A stretch of 64,000 bases of DNA from Natronobacterium haloterrestre (GTDB lineage Archaea; Halobacteriota; Halobacteria; Halobacteriales; Natrialbaceae), in the NCBI RefSeq assembly GCF_900112205.1, contig NZ_FOKW01000001.1, forward strand, positions 1 to 64,000, in the 5' to 3' direction. The notes under the pieces were generated by a model. That model saw only the letters and a program-made list of their open reading frames with translations, was not told the DNA's origin and ran no database searches. Below are positions 16,757-26,537 of the stretch, piece after piece. The position numbers were made by a program, and so were the translations under genes. Each line of letters begins with the position of its first letter. Position 1 is the stretch's first letter.

Positions 16757-17737
16757 GTGACCGAACGACGCCAGCACACCGACAGCGAGACGCGAAGCGG
16801 CGACGAACCGACCACCGTCAGTCGACGGCGACTGCTCGGATCCGCGGCGGGTGTGACCGTCGGAGTCGGCGGGATCGGCGCCAATTCCCGGTCGGCGTCC
16901 GCGACCGACGTCACCGGCTGTGACGACTGGCTGGACGCGCCGGCGGAGTATCCGGAGGTCGATCTCACGAGCGGGAATCCGACGGCATCGAACCTCGACG
17001 GTCTCGAGGGCGTGGCTGAGAACGACGATGACGGCGACGAAGGCGACGAGCGCTCGGAACTCGTCATCTACGTCCACGGCTGGCTCGGCCTCGAGACCAG
17101 CACCGATCAGGCCCACACCCTCGCGCAGGCGCTCGCGGACACTGACTACGACCGACCCGTCGTCGCGGCCTCGTGGAGCGCGGACACGCCGAACTACTGG
17201 CGAGCCGAGAGCGCCGCGGAAACGGCCGGCCGGCGGCTCGCATCGTGGCTCGAGTCCGATGCAGTTCCGGGTACGGGCGGCGACAACGACGACGAATCCG
17301 GCCCGACGATCCGCCTCGTTGGCCACTCGCTCGGCGGTCGGGTGTGTCTCGAGACGCTGCTGGGGTTGGCGACCGACGACGGAAACGATGGCGACGGTCC
17401 GCTCGAGTCCGTTGCCCTCCTCGGTACCGCCGTCGACGACGATTCGGTCTGTACGAACGGGCGGTACGCCTACGGTATCGACGCTGCCGCGAACGAGGTG
17501 TTCAACTACCACTCCGAAAACGACGACAGCGTCTGCTACGGCTACGATCTCCAGTCGCTCTCGAGCGGCCTCGGCTGCGCCGGGGCCGACTGCGGCGACG
17601 GCTGGTTCGGTGACGACGACGGCGCGAGGCCGAGTAACTACACCGACGTGGACGTGACCGACGCGGTCGACGATCACTGCGCCTACGGGAAGCCCGACGT
17701 GGGCTGTGTGCCACGTATCGTGGCCGATTTCGAGTAG
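16757..17737 (+). CDS. Tat-secreted alpha/beta hydrolase (lipase/esterase-like)
   Basis: This 326-residue protein starts at GTG 16757. A twin-arginine signal (SRRRLLGSAAGVTVGVGG, residues about 22-40) comes first, then an alpha/beta hydrolase core with the oxyanion motif IYVHGWLG and the nucleophile elbow GHSLGGR. A catalytic His near the C-terminus is plausible (DDHCAYGKP). Several Cys in the C-terminal third could form disulfides outside the cell. It probably cleaves an ester extracellularly; the substrate is unknown. An upstream ATG at 16598 is rejected because it lies in the tRNA-derived repeats. Confidence 0.75.
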   Translation: MTERRQHTDSETRSGDEPTTVSRRRLLGSAAGVTVGVGGIGANSRSASATDVTGCDDWLDAPAEYPEVDLTSGNPTASNLDGLEGVAENDDDGDEGDERSELVIYVHGWLGLETSTDQAHTLAQALADTDYDRPVVAASWSADTPNYWRAESAAETAGRRLASWLESDAVPGTGGDNDDESGPTIRLVGHSLGGRVCLETLLGLATDDGNDGDGPLESVALLGTAVDDDSVCTNGRYAYGIDAAANEVFNYHSENDDSVCYGYDLQSLSSGLGCAGADCGDGWFGDDDGARPSNYTDVDVTDAVDDHCAYGKPDVGCVPRIVADFE

Positions 17738-17756
17738 CGTCGCCACTCACGTATGA

Positions 17757-18330
17757 AAACGGGTGAGAGGAGTAAGCCCCCTTCTGTTCGTCCCGGCATT
17801 CGGCTGAGCGTCCGCGCCGTCCACGATCGCCGCGCCGTTCGCGGCGACCGCGGGGCGTTCGGGCTACCACGGCGCGGACTTGCACCGGTGAGGGTTCGCC
17901 GTTCCATCGATCCTCGGCCGTCGACGTGCGATCGATCGCGTCGATGCCGTTCGACGGCCGTGCCGTCGAACCGCGTACGCGATCCGTGGATTCGAACCAC
18001 GTCGTGTCGATCGCCCGCCGGCGGTTCGCGTGCCGTTTGGCACTCGAATCGCTCCCTCTGCGGGTCAACTCCCCTTCCTTGCGGTCGGGTTCGCGCGCAT
18101 CATCGGTCGGGCCGAGACGTGTCGTTTCTGTTCCAGAGCCAGCGGTCTCCCGCTCCGGACTTGCGCCCGGTCACCTGCCCGAACAGGTGGGGGGACTTTC
18201 CTCGCGGGCGTGACACATCCCGGGGGGATGGGTCACGTTGGAGCGTTGCGCGTCCCGGGGGACGGGCAACGTTCGGTGGTCGGGCCGTCACCGGCGCGAC
18301 CATCGCGGCAGCCGGGCTCGCTCTCCCACT
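17757..18330 (-). ncRNA. rnpB: RNase P RNA
   Basis: On the minus strand the universal P4 strand GAGGAAAGTCCCCCC lies at 18189-18203. The complementary 3' P4 region ACAGAAGGGGGCTTACTCC is at 17769-17787. Both are hallmarks of RNase P RNA, which with its proteins trims tRNA 5' ends. A P3-like hairpin GTGAC...GTCAC precedes GAGGAAA. The ends are estimates: a strand near 18316-18332 (CGAGTGGGAGAG) can pair imperfectly with the 3' end, and a TTATTC box near 18350 would suit a start near 18327. The region has no credible protein gene. Confidence 0.88.
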
Positions 18331-18443
18331 CGACGTAGGGCCCTCGGCCGAATAAGTCCCGCGGTCGTTCGCTCGCGTTCGCCGCGACACCCCCTCGAAC
18401 GGAATGGAAGCGTTTTAGGACGATCCTTCCCATGTACATCTGT

Positions 18444-19043
18444 ATGTCCCAGGGACAGGGTGTCGACCTCTCCTACGAAGACGGGGCGCGCGCCGTCGAA
18501 CTCGCGCGCGAAGCCGTCGAATCCTACGTACAACACGGTCAACGAGAACAACCGGGCAGTATGCGCGAGGCCTTCTACGAGCGCACCGGCGCGTTCGTCC
18601 GCCTCGAGTCTACGCGTGGCCGGGGGAGCCTGCGCGGCTGTGCCGGCGGCTACCGCTCGGACGACCAGCTCGGGCACGTGATCGTCGACGCGGCGATCGA
18701 AGCCGCGAGCGAGGATTCCTGCGGCTCGGAGGTAACTCCCTCCGAACTGCCGAACCTCACCGTCTCGATCTGTGCGGTCAACAACGTCGTCCTTACCGAC
18801 GACCCGCTCGCCGACCTCGAGCTCGGCACGCACGGCGTCGCGATCGACGGCGGCGAGGGTGGCTGGCTCTACCCGACGGTGCCGGTCGAGAACGGGTGGA
18901 GCGCACACGAGTACCTCGATCGCACCTGTCGCAAGGCGAAGCTCGCCCCGGGTGCCTGGCAGGACGACGACGTCGTCGTCACGCTGTTCGAGGGGCAGGT
19001 GTTCCGCGAACGGGAGGCTGACGGGAGCATCGAGGAACTGTAA
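18444..19043 (+). CDS. AMMECR1 domain protein (TIGR00296)
   Basis: This 199-residue protein is of the AMMECR1 family, conserved in archaea and eukaryotes and of unknown biochemical role. It carries the family core GSLRGCAGGYRSDDQLGHVIVDAAIEAA, with Cys in the LRGC motif, and the later LTVSICAV and GVAI segments. The ATG at 18444 (MSQGQGVDL) is preferred over one four codons earlier, because a TATA-like GTTTTAGG lies about 30 bases upstream and would give a nearly leaderless start there. No operon partner. Confidence 0.88.
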   Translation: MSQGQGVDLSYEDGARAVELAREAVESYVQHGQREQPGSMREAFYERTGAFVRLESTRGRGSLRGCAGGYRSDDQLGHVIVDAAIEAASEDSCGSEVTPSELPNLTVSICAVNNVVLTDDPLADLELGTHGVAIDGGEGGWLYPTVPVENGWSAHEYLDRTCRKAKLAPGAWQDDDVVVTLFEGQVFREREADGSIEEL

Positions 19044-19318
19044 CCCCCCTCGAGCGCCGCGAGGATTGCGGCGATTACGAAGCCCACACGGATCACGAAG
19101 CTACGGAAAGCCGCCCGTCGAGATCGGGGACGGCTCCGACCGCTTTCTCGGCGCGCCGCGTCCACAGAGTCGTCCGTCCGACCCCTTCCCAACCCCATTC
19201 CACTGTTCTACCCGTCACTCAACACCCACCCTCGCCCTCGCCCTCGAGACCGAGACTCACGGCTCGTCGGTCCGATCCTCGACGACCACCGCCTCAATCG
19301 ACGGGTGAAAACGGCTCC
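19044..19318. other. Convergent intergenic space, no gene seen
   Basis: The space lies between two convergent genes. It has no credible frame, RNA fold or repeat that I can see. Confidence 0.5.
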
Positions 19319-20476
19319 TCAGTCCCCCGATTCCCGGAAGCCGACCGCCTCGGCGTCGGCCAGGCACCGCTCGCTCGCCTCCTCGAGGTCGAACTCCCGG
19401 ACGATCTCGCCGTCACGGACGAGCGGCTCGAGCAGGGCCTCGCCGTCGGGACCGTCGCGGTCGGCCAGCGCGACGTGGTGGCCCCCGTCGAGAGTACGAT
19501 AGACTTCTTTGACGCCGGAGAGCTTGCCTCGTTTGGAGACCGGCTCGCCCTCCATCTCGACGATGTCGAGGCTGAAGTCGACGCTCGGGGCGCTCGTGAT
19601 GTGGCTGCCGACGCCGAAGCCGTCGGCGACGTCACGCAAGGTTTCGATCGATTCGGGGTCGATCCCGCCGCTACAGAAGATGTCGACGTCCTCGTAGCCG
19701 TGTGCATCGAGTTCCCAGCGGACCTCCCGGATGATGTGCCGGAAGTTGCCCCGGCGGGAGCTCGTGGTGTCGATACGCACGCCGTCCAGGCGGTCGCCGA
19801 GCGTCTCGGCCGCGAGCAGGCTCTCGCTGACCTCGTCCCAGAAGGTGTCGGTCAGCGCGATCCGCGGGACGTCCTCGGGGACGGCCCCGTCGAAGGCCTC
19901 CCAGGCCTCGTCCTGGTTGCCCTCGCCGAAGCAGAACATCAGTGCGTGGGGCATCGTACCGCCGGCCTCGCGACCGAGGATCTCTCCCGCAGCGACGTGG
20001 GAGAACCCGTCAAGCCCCGAAAGCAGCGAGGCACGTTCGACGACGGAGGCGATCGAGGGGTGGACGTGGCGCGCGCCAAAGGAGAGAACGAGCGACTCGG
20101 GCGCCGCGCGGCGGGCTTCGAGCGCGGCCGTCGCGAAGCCGCTGGGCTGGGACAGAAAGCCCAGCAGCGACGTCTCGAGTTCGGCGAACTCGAGGTAGGG
20201 GCCCTCGATCCGCATGACGGGGCCGCCGTCGAACAGTTGCCCGTCCGGCAGGGCGTCGACGTCGACGGAGCGACCTTCGAACAGCGTTGCGACGTCCTTG
20301 ACCCCGGTGAAGACGTCGAACTCGCCGGTCGGGAACTGGTCGGCCGTCACCTCGGCGACGACGTGGGGGTTCTTCCCGGCGGCCTCGAGCGTCGAACGGG
20401 TACGCTCGAAGTAGGCGTCTGTGGCGTCCCCCGCGAGAATCGCCTCCGGAGGGACGGTTCCGAACGGATTTGACAT
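19319..20476 (-). CDS. pncB: Nicotinate phosphoribosyltransferase
   Basis: This 385-residue type II PRTase-fold enzyme joins nicotinate and PRPP to nicotinate mononucleotide in NAD salvage. Landmarks are the N-terminal AGDATDAYFERT, the central SFGARHVHPS, the sugar-phosphate region GVRIDTTSSRRGNF and the phosphate loop FCSGGIDPESI followed by FGVGSHIT. The length fits archaeal members. It is the downstream gene of a leftward pair with the surface protein, and a nicotinamidase-like gene is within 2 kb. Confidence 0.93.
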   Translation of the reverse strand: MSNPFGTVPPEAILAGDATDAYFERTRSTLEAAGKNPHVVAEVTADQFPTGEFDVFTGVKDVATLFEGRSVDVDALPDGQLFDGGPVMRIEGPYLEFAELETSLLGFLSQPSGFATAALEARRAAPESLVLSFGARHVHPSIASVVERASLLSGLDGFSHVAAGEILGREAGGTMPHALMFCFGEGNQDEAWEAFDGAVPEDVPRIALTDTFWDEVSESLLAAETLGDRLDGVRIDTTSSRRGNFRHIIREVRWELDAHGYEDVDIFCSGGIDPESIETLRDVADGFGVGSHITSAPSVDFSLDIVEMEGEPVSKRGKLSGVKEVYRTLDGGHHVALADRDGPDGEALLEPLVRDGEIVREFDLEEASERCLADAEAVGFRESGD

Positions 20477-20535
20477 ATCGTCGAATTCCGTCGGGAAGCA
20501 AAAAAGCTACTCGTCTGCGGTCGACGCGGTGGATC

Positions 20536-22368
20536 TCACCGCTCGGTCGAGGGGGTTGTGAGGCGGTCCGCGCCGGGTTCGGGTTCGGGTCCTGGGAACT
20601 GCTCCGGAGGAACGCTCGATCCATCGGGCCCGCCCGGATACCGCCTCGAGGCCGGCGATACGGATGCGGGTCCGAGCGAGACGCCTCGTCGCAGGACCAC
20701 CAGCACCGCGCCGGTGCCGACGACCACGACCGCGGCGATCGCCATCGAGCCGCCGGTCGAACCGGCGATGCCGCCGATCGCGTCGCTGTCGTCCGCGTCC
20801 GGGTCGGGACCGTCCTCGCCGACGCTGGCCCAGGCCTCGAGTTCGTCCTCGCCGCGGGGTGCGGCACCCTCCTCGATCTCCGGCAGGTCCTCGACCGTGG
20901 GAGCGCGGACGACGGTCACGGTCTCGCCGTCCGGCCCGCGCTCGAGGTAGTACGCGCCGGGGTAGCCGTCCTCGTCCTCGACCACGTAGGTATCTTTCCG
21001 GTCCTCGACCGGCTCCGCGCCGTAGAACTCGAGTAACTCGAGGTAGCCGTCGGCGAAGGCTGCGGCGTCGCGCTCGGAGAGCCACTCGGTCCGCCAGACG
21101 AAGCCGGTGTCCTCGAGGGCCTCCTCGGTACGGTCGGGATCGTCGACGCTGGCGTCGGCGGCGACGTAGGTGACGAGTTCGTCGCCGGCCCACCCGTCCG
21201 TGTACGGCTGGTCGTAGTCGTAGCCGACCTCCGCCGAGAGGAACTCGTCGCGGTCGATCACCGCGGGTTGACCGGCCTCGAACGCGCCGGCCGCGAACAT
21301 CGCGACCATGCCGGCCTCGCCGACGGTCTCGTCGGCGCGCTCGCCGTCGATCTCGAACTGGGTCCAGCCGTCGCCGGAACGGTCGGGGACCGCGACGTCG
21401 GCCGGTTCGCGCTCCTCGCCCGGTCGGATCACTTCCGAGGAACTGGCCGGCGGGTCGTCGTAGGCCTCGTCGACGGCCGCCCAGCCGTCCTGCTCGAGGA
21501 GGTAGTCGACGTAGTCGGGGCCGTCGTCGTAGGGCTGGTAGATGGTGAGGTACAGACCCCAGTTCAGGTCGGTCGAGCCCGACTGGCTCCCGGCGGGGAG
21601 CACACAGTCCCACTCCTCGCCGCAGCGGTCGGCGTACTCGGTGTCGATCCAGACGGCGGCCCCCTCGACGAGGCCATTCTTGGCGTTGTCCTGGTCGATC
21701 GTCTCCCGCTCGAGGCTGGTCAGGTCGAAGTGCTGGTCCTGCAGCGCGTGGTGGAGTTCGTGTCCGAGCACGACCTCGTCGAGTTCGGGCGTCTCGGGGG
21801 TGTCGGAGACGACGACGATCTGTCCCGTTCCGGGGTCGTAGTAGCCGTTGACCGAGCCGCCATAGAGGGTCTCGATCTCCGCGTTGGCGTCGGTCTCGCG
21901 GTCGACGAGGAACGTGGCCTCGTAGGTGACGCTCGCGTGAAGCTGTTCGTCGACGGAGAGGTTCACGAAGATGTCGTCGCGCTCGCGGTACTCTTCCCGA
22001 CCGATCACCTCGACGTCGACCTCCTCCTCGAAGGGCCGCTCGCGGAGGGTCTCTACGCGGGCCATCGACCGGTAGACGACCGCCTCGAGTTCGTCGTCCT
22101 CGAGGGTGGCGTTGGCGCGGTCGTCGACGGGGAGGTCGTCGTCGTACCAGTAGCCCTCGACGTAGCCGACGGTGTCGGCGGTCGTGGGGTTCTCGGGGCG
22201 TTCTCCGTCCTCGTATCCGAGCCCGTCTCCGTATTCGTAGTCGTCCCCGTCGGATGCGTCGTCACCGACGAACGGACCGGGGACGAGACCGGCGGCCGCA
22301 ACGGCGAGAAGGGCGATCGTGGCGACCACGAGAACGACGAGCAGGGACCGTGTTCGGGTCGATTCCAT
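20536..22368 (-). CDS. Hvo_1808-type surface protein with HExxH motif
   Basis: This 610-residue protein has an N-terminal signal anchor (LLVVLVVATIALLAVAAAGLV) and a large acidic ectodomain. A C-terminal TM helix (MAIAAVVVVGTGAVLVVL, about 545-562) is followed by a Pro/Gly-rich tail. VVLGHELHHALQDQHFD (about residue 200) is a zinc-protease HExxH motif, and NGLVEGAAVWIDTEYAD downstream offers a Glu ligand, so a membrane-bound metallopeptidase is possible. Known haloarchaeal relatives are annotated only as surface proteins. It ends 59 bases before pncB. Confidence 0.82.
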   Translation of the reverse strand: MESTRTRSLLVVLVVATIALLAVAAAGLVPGPFVGDDASDGDDYEYGDGLGYEDGERPENPTTADTVGYVEGYWYDDDLPVDDRANATLEDDELEAVVYRSMARVETLRERPFEEEVDVEVIGREEYRERDDIFVNLSVDEQLHASVTYEATFLVDRETDANAEIETLYGGSVNGYYDPGTGQIVVVSDTPETPELDEVVLGHELHHALQDQHFDLTSLERETIDQDNAKNGLVEGAAVWIDTEYADRCGEEWDCVLPAGSQSGSTDLNWGLYLTIYQPYDDGPDYVDYLLEQDGWAAVDEAYDDPPASSSEVIRPGEEREPADVAVPDRSGDGWTQFEIDGERADETVGEAGMVAMFAAGAFEAGQPAVIDRDEFLSAEVGYDYDQPYTDGWAGDELVTYVAADASVDDPDRTEEALEDTGFVWRTEWLSERDAAAFADGYLELLEFYGAEPVEDRKDTYVVEDEDGYPGAYYLERGPDGETVTVVRAPTVEDLPEIEEGAAPRGEDELEAWASVGEDGPDPDADDSDAIGGIAGSTGGSMAIAAVVVVGTGAVLVVLRRGVSLGPASVSPASRRYPGGPDGSSVPPEQFPGPEPEPGADRLTTPSTER

Positions 22369-22476
22369 AGGGAGAGCGTTACCACCCGGTTAGCAAGCGA
22401 GTGTAAAAAGGACGACGGTCGGCCCCTCTGGCAGGGTCGCGGGAACGTTTTTACGATCCGGTTCATACGGTCACGT

Positions 22477-23055
22477 ATGCCAATCGAACTGGTTCCCGAC
22501 CGAACGGCGGTCGTCGTCGTCGACATGCAAAACGGCTTCTGTCACCCCGACGGCTCGCTGTACGCGCCCGGCAGCGAGGACGTTATCGGGCCGATCGCCG
22601 ACCTCGTCGAGTGGGCCGACCGGGGGGGTGCGACGGTCGTCTACACGCGGGACGTCCACCCACCCGAGCAGTTCGAGGACGCCTACTACTACGACGAGTT
22701 CGACCAGTGGGGTGAACACGTCCTCGAGGGCTCCTGGGAGGCCGAGGTCGTCGAGGAACTGCCCGTCGAGGATGCGGACCACGTCGTCGAGAAACACACC
22801 TACGACGCCTTCCAGAAGACGGAGTTCGAGGGATGGCTGAACGCCCGCGGGATCAGGGACCTCGTGTTCTGTGGCACGCTGGCGAACGTCTGTGTCCTCC
22901 ACAGCGCGGGCAGCGCGGGGCTGCGGGACTTCCGGCCGATCCTCGTCGAGGACTGTATCGGCTACATCGAGGAGGACCACCGCGAGTACGCGCTGGATCA
23001 CGCCGACTGGCTGTTCGGCGAGGTGGCGACCAGCGACGCCCTCGAGTGGGCCTGA
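22477..23055 (+). CDS. Isochorismatase-family cysteine hydrolase, nicotinamidase-like
   Basis: This 192-residue enzyme has the complete catalytic set of the isochorismatase fold: Asp in VVDMQNGFCHP, Lys in EKHTYDAF and Cys in GTLANVCVLHSA. The metal-site Asp and His of nicotinamidases are partly visible in TRDVHPPEQF. Deamidation of nicotinamide to nicotinate would feed the neighbouring pncB gene product, an inference from family and location. It is divergent from the surface-protein gene and shares a 108-base promoter region with it. Confidence 0.82.
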   Translation: MPIELVPDRTAVVVVDMQNGFCHPDGSLYAPGSEDVIGPIADLVEWADRGGATVVYTRDVHPPEQFEDAYYYDEFDQWGEHVLEGSWEAEVVEELPVEDADHVVEKHTYDAFQKTEFEGWLNARGIRDLVFCGTLANVCVLHSAGSAGLRDFRPILVEDCIGYIEEDHREYALDHADWLFGEVATSDALEWA

Positions 23056-23150
23056 CAGCGGTTCGGGCGTTCCGAATGGAGCCGTACGAGGCTCACGAGG
23101 CCCACGGGCCCGTTGGGACAGTCCCCGTCAGCCACGATTTCCGGCCGGCG

Positions 23151-24233
23151 TCAAGAGAGGCGTGACGAGTCGCTTTGCTCTCCGTCGAAAACGGTGACGC
23201 AGTCTCCGGGAACCGACACCGAAACGGACTCGTCCCGGGACGGTGGCCGGGCAGGTTCTTCCACGACGACCTCGTCCCCGGTCCGGGTCTCGAGCGTAAC
23301 GTCGTATCGCCGCCCGAGGTCGACGATTCGCTTCACCTCTCCCGTCACCGAAACGGACGCCCCGTTCGTCTCGGCGGGGGCAAACGAGAGGTCCTTCGGG
23401 CGGACGTGACACAGCACGGTTTCCCCCTCCGAACGGCGCAGGTTCGTTCCGTCGAGGGACAGTTCCGCGTCCCCGAAGGCCACCGTTAACGGGTCCTGGT
23501 TCACGACCGTCCCCGAGAGGGTGTTCGACCGGCCGAGAAACGAGGCCACGAACGGCGTCGGCGGGGAGTCGTAGAGCCGCCGCGGGTGGCCGCTCCCGGC
23601 GACTCGTCCGTCGTTCATCACGACCAATCGATCGGCCAGCGCCATCGCATCCTCCTGATCGTGGGTTACGAACAGCGTCGTCACCCCGGTCTCGCGCTGG
23701 ATGCGAGCGATTTCGTCCCGTAGCCGTTCGCGGAGCGTCGGATCGAGTCCGGACAGCGGCTCGTCGAGTAACAACACGTCCGGCTGGGGAGCCAACGCCC
23801 GTGCGAGTTCGACGCGTCGCTGCTGACCGCCGCTTAGCTCCGTGGGATACGAATCGCATTGCTCTTCCAGGTCGACCAGATCGAGATAGTCCCTCGTGCG
23901 AGCGTCGCGTTCTTCGCGGTCCATTCCCCGTGCCGCCAATCCGTACGCGACGTTTTCGCTGACGGTCATGTGTGGATACAGCGTCGGTCGTTGAAAGACG
24001 ACGCTGACGTGTCGCCGCTCGGGGGGTGTGTCGGTAACGTCGTCACCGCGCAGCAGTATCCGACCGGCAGTCGGTCGCACGTGGCCGGCGATCGCTTGCA
24101 CGAGCGTGGTTTTGCCACAGCCACTGGGGCCGAGGAGCCCGACCAGTTCGCCCGGCTCCGCCCCGAACGACACGTCGCTTACGGCCAGTTCGTCGCCGTA
24201 TCGGTGGGAAACCCCCTCGAGTTCGAGGGTCAT
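23151..24233 (-). CDS. ABC transporter ATPase, tungstate/molybdate type
   Basis: This 360-residue ATPase has Walker A GPSGCGKTT, Q-loop VFQRPTLYPHM, signature LSGGQQRR, Walker B VLLLDEPLSGLD and the H-loop VTHDQEDAM. A C-terminal TOBE-like regulatory domain (about 240-350) is typical of anion importers. It is the last gene of a three-gene operon and overlaps the permease gene by 4 bases (ATGA). The substrate is inferred from the binding protein. Confidence 0.88.
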   Translation of the reverse strand: MTLELEGVSHRYGDELAVSDVSFGAEPGELVGLLGPSGCGKTTLVQAIAGHVRPTAGRILLRGDDVTDTPPERRHVSVVFQRPTLYPHMTVSENVAYGLAARGMDREERDARTRDYLDLVDLEEQCDSYPTELSGGQQRRVELARALAPQPDVLLLDEPLSGLDPTLRERLRDEIARIQRETGVTTLFVTHDQEDAMALADRLVVMNDGRVAGSGHPRRLYDSPPTPFVASFLGRSNTLSGTVVNQDPLTVAFGDAELSLDGTNLRRSEGETVLCHVRPKDLSFAPAETNGASVSVTGEVKRIVDLGRRYDVTLETRTGDEVVVEEPARPPSRDESVSVSVPGDCVTVFDGEQSDSSRLS

Positions 24234-25048
24234 CGATCGATCACCGTCGGGACGCGGGCGAGACGCTGGACGGCCGCCAGTACGACCAGCGTAATGCCGA
24301 GCAGCGTTAACGCGAGCGGCACGATGGCGTCGATCCCGCCGGCGATGAAGTCCACCCAGATGCGAGTCGGCATCGTTCGTGGGTTGTAAGCGACCATCAT
24401 CGTCGCGCCGAACTCGCCGATCGCTCGCGCGAACGTCAGGACGATGCCCGCAAGAATCGCGCCGTGAGCGAGCGGAAGCGAGACGTTCCGGAAGGTCGCA
24501 AGGGGCCCATAGCCCAGCGAGCGCGACGCCTGTTCCAACCGCTCGTCGATCGCTCCGAACCCTGCTCTGGCAGTAATAATGACGAACGGTGCGGCGACGA
24601 ACGTCTGTGCGAGCACGACGCCGAGCAGGCTGTCAGTAAGCGGGACGCCGACGGCGGCAGCAGCGGAACCGATGGGTGTGAAGCGTCCGACGGCGGTGAT
24701 GATCATCGCTCCCCCGACGACGGGTGGCACGATGAGCGGAAGGACCACCAGGCCCTCGACGAGTCGCTTTCCGGGAAACGACCGCCGGGCGAGTACGTAG
24801 GCGAGGGGAACACCCAGCACGGTCGAAATCGCCGTCGCAATCGGCGCGGTAATCAGCGAGTTACGAATTGCGTGCTGTGTTTCGGGCGTCGAGAGTCCGG
24901 CGGTGATGTTTGCCGCCCCCGTTCGCGAGAGGAAGGCGACAAACGGGAGCGCAAAGTACGCGAGAATCAGCCCGCCGAGGAGAGCCGGGACCAGTAACTC
25001 CGCCGTCCGGTTGGGCCGGCTTATCGGAAGGGCGTCGGTACCACTCAT
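24230..25048 (-). CDS. ABC transporter permease, tungstate/molybdate type
   Basis: This 272-residue protein has about six TM helices and the EAA loop FRNVSLPLAHGAILAGIVLTFARAIGEFGA, which contacts the ATPase. It forms the membrane channel of the importer. It overlaps the gene on each side by 4 bases, so the three are translated together. Confidence 0.88.
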   Translation of the reverse strand: MSGTDALPISRPNRTAELLVPALLGGLILAYFALPFVAFLSRTGAANITAGLSTPETQHAIRNSLITAPIATAISTVLGVPLAYVLARRSFPGKRLVEGLVVLPLIVPPVVGGAMIITAVGRFTPIGSAAAAVGVPLTDSLLGVVLAQTFVAAPFVIITARAGFGAIDERLEQASRSLGYGPLATFRNVSLPLAHGAILAGIVLTFARAIGEFGATMMVAYNPRTMPTRIWVDFIAGGIDAIVPLALTLLGITLVVLAAVQRLARVPTVIDR

Positions 25049-25998
25049 AGCTCGATTCGTTCGGGAACGTTTCCAGCAGGACGCGGGAGTCGGTCTCCGA
25101 CGGTCAACCCTGCCTCGACGAGCAACTCCGGATTGTCGATGAGAAACTGGATGAGTCGGTGCCCTGCATCCGGTTCGTCCGCCTCGTCGTTGACCGTCGC
25201 ATTGTACAGCACCGGGCGGCCTTCTGCGGTGTACTCCTCTTCGTCCGTCGTGTACTCTGCAGTCGCGTACTGGGCTGCCATCCCGGGATCGGCGAAATTG
25301 TACTCCGGCGGGAACTCGTGGAAGGGGATATCGTGATCGACGGCCATGTTCCGGTAGATGATGGCCGCCGCGCGCGATCCGCTTTCGACGCCCGCCAGTA
25401 GTTGCGGTTCTTCGGGCTCTTTGTAGACCAACCGGAGCATCTCCTCTCGAAACCCCTCGAGGTCGTGTACCGCTTCGGCCAGTTCGAACGCCTGGACGGC
25501 ACGATAGCCGAGCGGATCGAGATCCGGATCGCCGATCGCGATATCTCCCTCGTCAGTCTCCGGAGCGAGGTCGTACCACGCCTCGTTCGCATCCAGCCCC
25601 TGTCCGAACTCGGTGTCCGGGTTGTACCCGATCCCGACACTGTTTGCTGCAAATTCGACGTCCCAGTCGGTGAACTCGTCGTATAACCGATCACGGAGCA
25701 GCCTCGAGTCGGCGCTGACGATCACATCGGGGTGTTTCGTTCGGTCTTCGACCATCCGCATTACGGCGTTCGTCCCGTAATATTCGCCGTGGAGGCTGAT
25801 GCCCGTTTCTGCTTCGAACGCCGGGCCGACGTGATCCTCGAAGGTGGTGACGAGGCTCCCTGCCGACAGGACGGTTAGCGCGTCAGCGTCACTCCCGAGA
25901 CAGCCGGCTAGACTTCCCATGCTCGCGAGGCTGCCGACGGTCGCAAGGACGGCGCGACGACCCGGCTGTCCGTTTCCGGGCGCGTGGGGAGTGAGCAT
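25045..25998 (-). CDS. Tungstate/molybdate-binding lipoprotein (WtpA-like)
   Basis: This 317-residue extracellular binding protein has a Tat-type signal (GRRAVLATVGSLASMGSLAGC) ending in a lipobox, so it is probably anchored by a lipid at the Cys. The mature part opens with LTVLSAGSLVTTFEDHVGPAFE and has the YGTNAVMRMVEDR and RAAAIIYRNMA segments expected of oxyanion-binding WtpA/ModA relatives. It captures tungstate or molybdate and hands it to the permease. It heads the operon. Confidence 0.87.
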   Translation of the reverse strand: MLTPHAPGNGQPGRRAVLATVGSLASMGSLAGCLGSDADALTVLSAGSLVTTFEDHVGPAFEAETGISLHGEYYGTNAVMRMVEDRTKHPDVIVSADSRLLRDRLYDEFTDWDVEFAANSVGIGYNPDTEFGQGLDANEAWYDLAPETDEGDIAIGDPDLDPLGYRAVQAFELAEAVHDLEGFREEMLRLVYKEPEEPQLLAGVESGSRAAAIIYRNMAVDHDIPFHEFPPEYNFADPGMAAQYATAEYTTDEEEYTAEGRPVLYNATVNDEADEPDAGHRLIQFLIDNPELLVEAGLTVGDRLPRPAGNVPERIEL

Positions 25999-26537
25999 AG
26001 GGTAACTCCCGTCTCTCCACTAATATAACCATCTCCGGTTCCAGGCACCTAAGAAAGCAACTGAAAACCATTGACTATCTGTGAGCGGCCGGCGTATTTC
26101 TTCGCTACGCCGGGGGATCGTAACCGTCCCTCGTTACTTCACATGGTGCCTCTGCTGCTATGCGATGGTTCGGCCACCAGTGGTACGACGGGAGAGTTTC
26201 CAGGGTGCCGTCTGGGTACGTGTACGGGCCGACTCGTTTCTACCGATTCGTAACGGGACACGTCCGACGGGCGTTGCTCCAGTGCACCTATCGCGACTCA
26301 TAGGATATACTAGTAGTTGAGGCTGTCATAGAATAGTTCGCATACCCACCCACCCACCGATTGCTCGCCGAACGGTCAATACAGGGCAAGCAGTGATCGA
26401 AGTAGATACGATCTATCCGAACTATGGCAAAAGTCGTCTGCTGAACGCTCATGGGTAGAGAATTGTTGGTCAGCCCATAGCTGTAGCTAAAAGTCGTAGC
26501 GGGCAAGGGTGGCGCGTCCGCGCCACCCGACGAAAGC
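25999..26537. other. Gene-free region, start of AT-rich island
   Basis: No credible gene. GC drops along this stretch. A perfect inverted repeat GGGTGGCGC/GCGCCACCC sits just before the IS1595-like fragment (about 26506-26529). The short frames on both strands have no recognizable content. Confidence 0.5.

Noticed and set aside
17753-18355. 200-codon plus-strand frame
   Set aside because: It covers the RNase P RNA on the other strand, whose conserved motifs explain the region.
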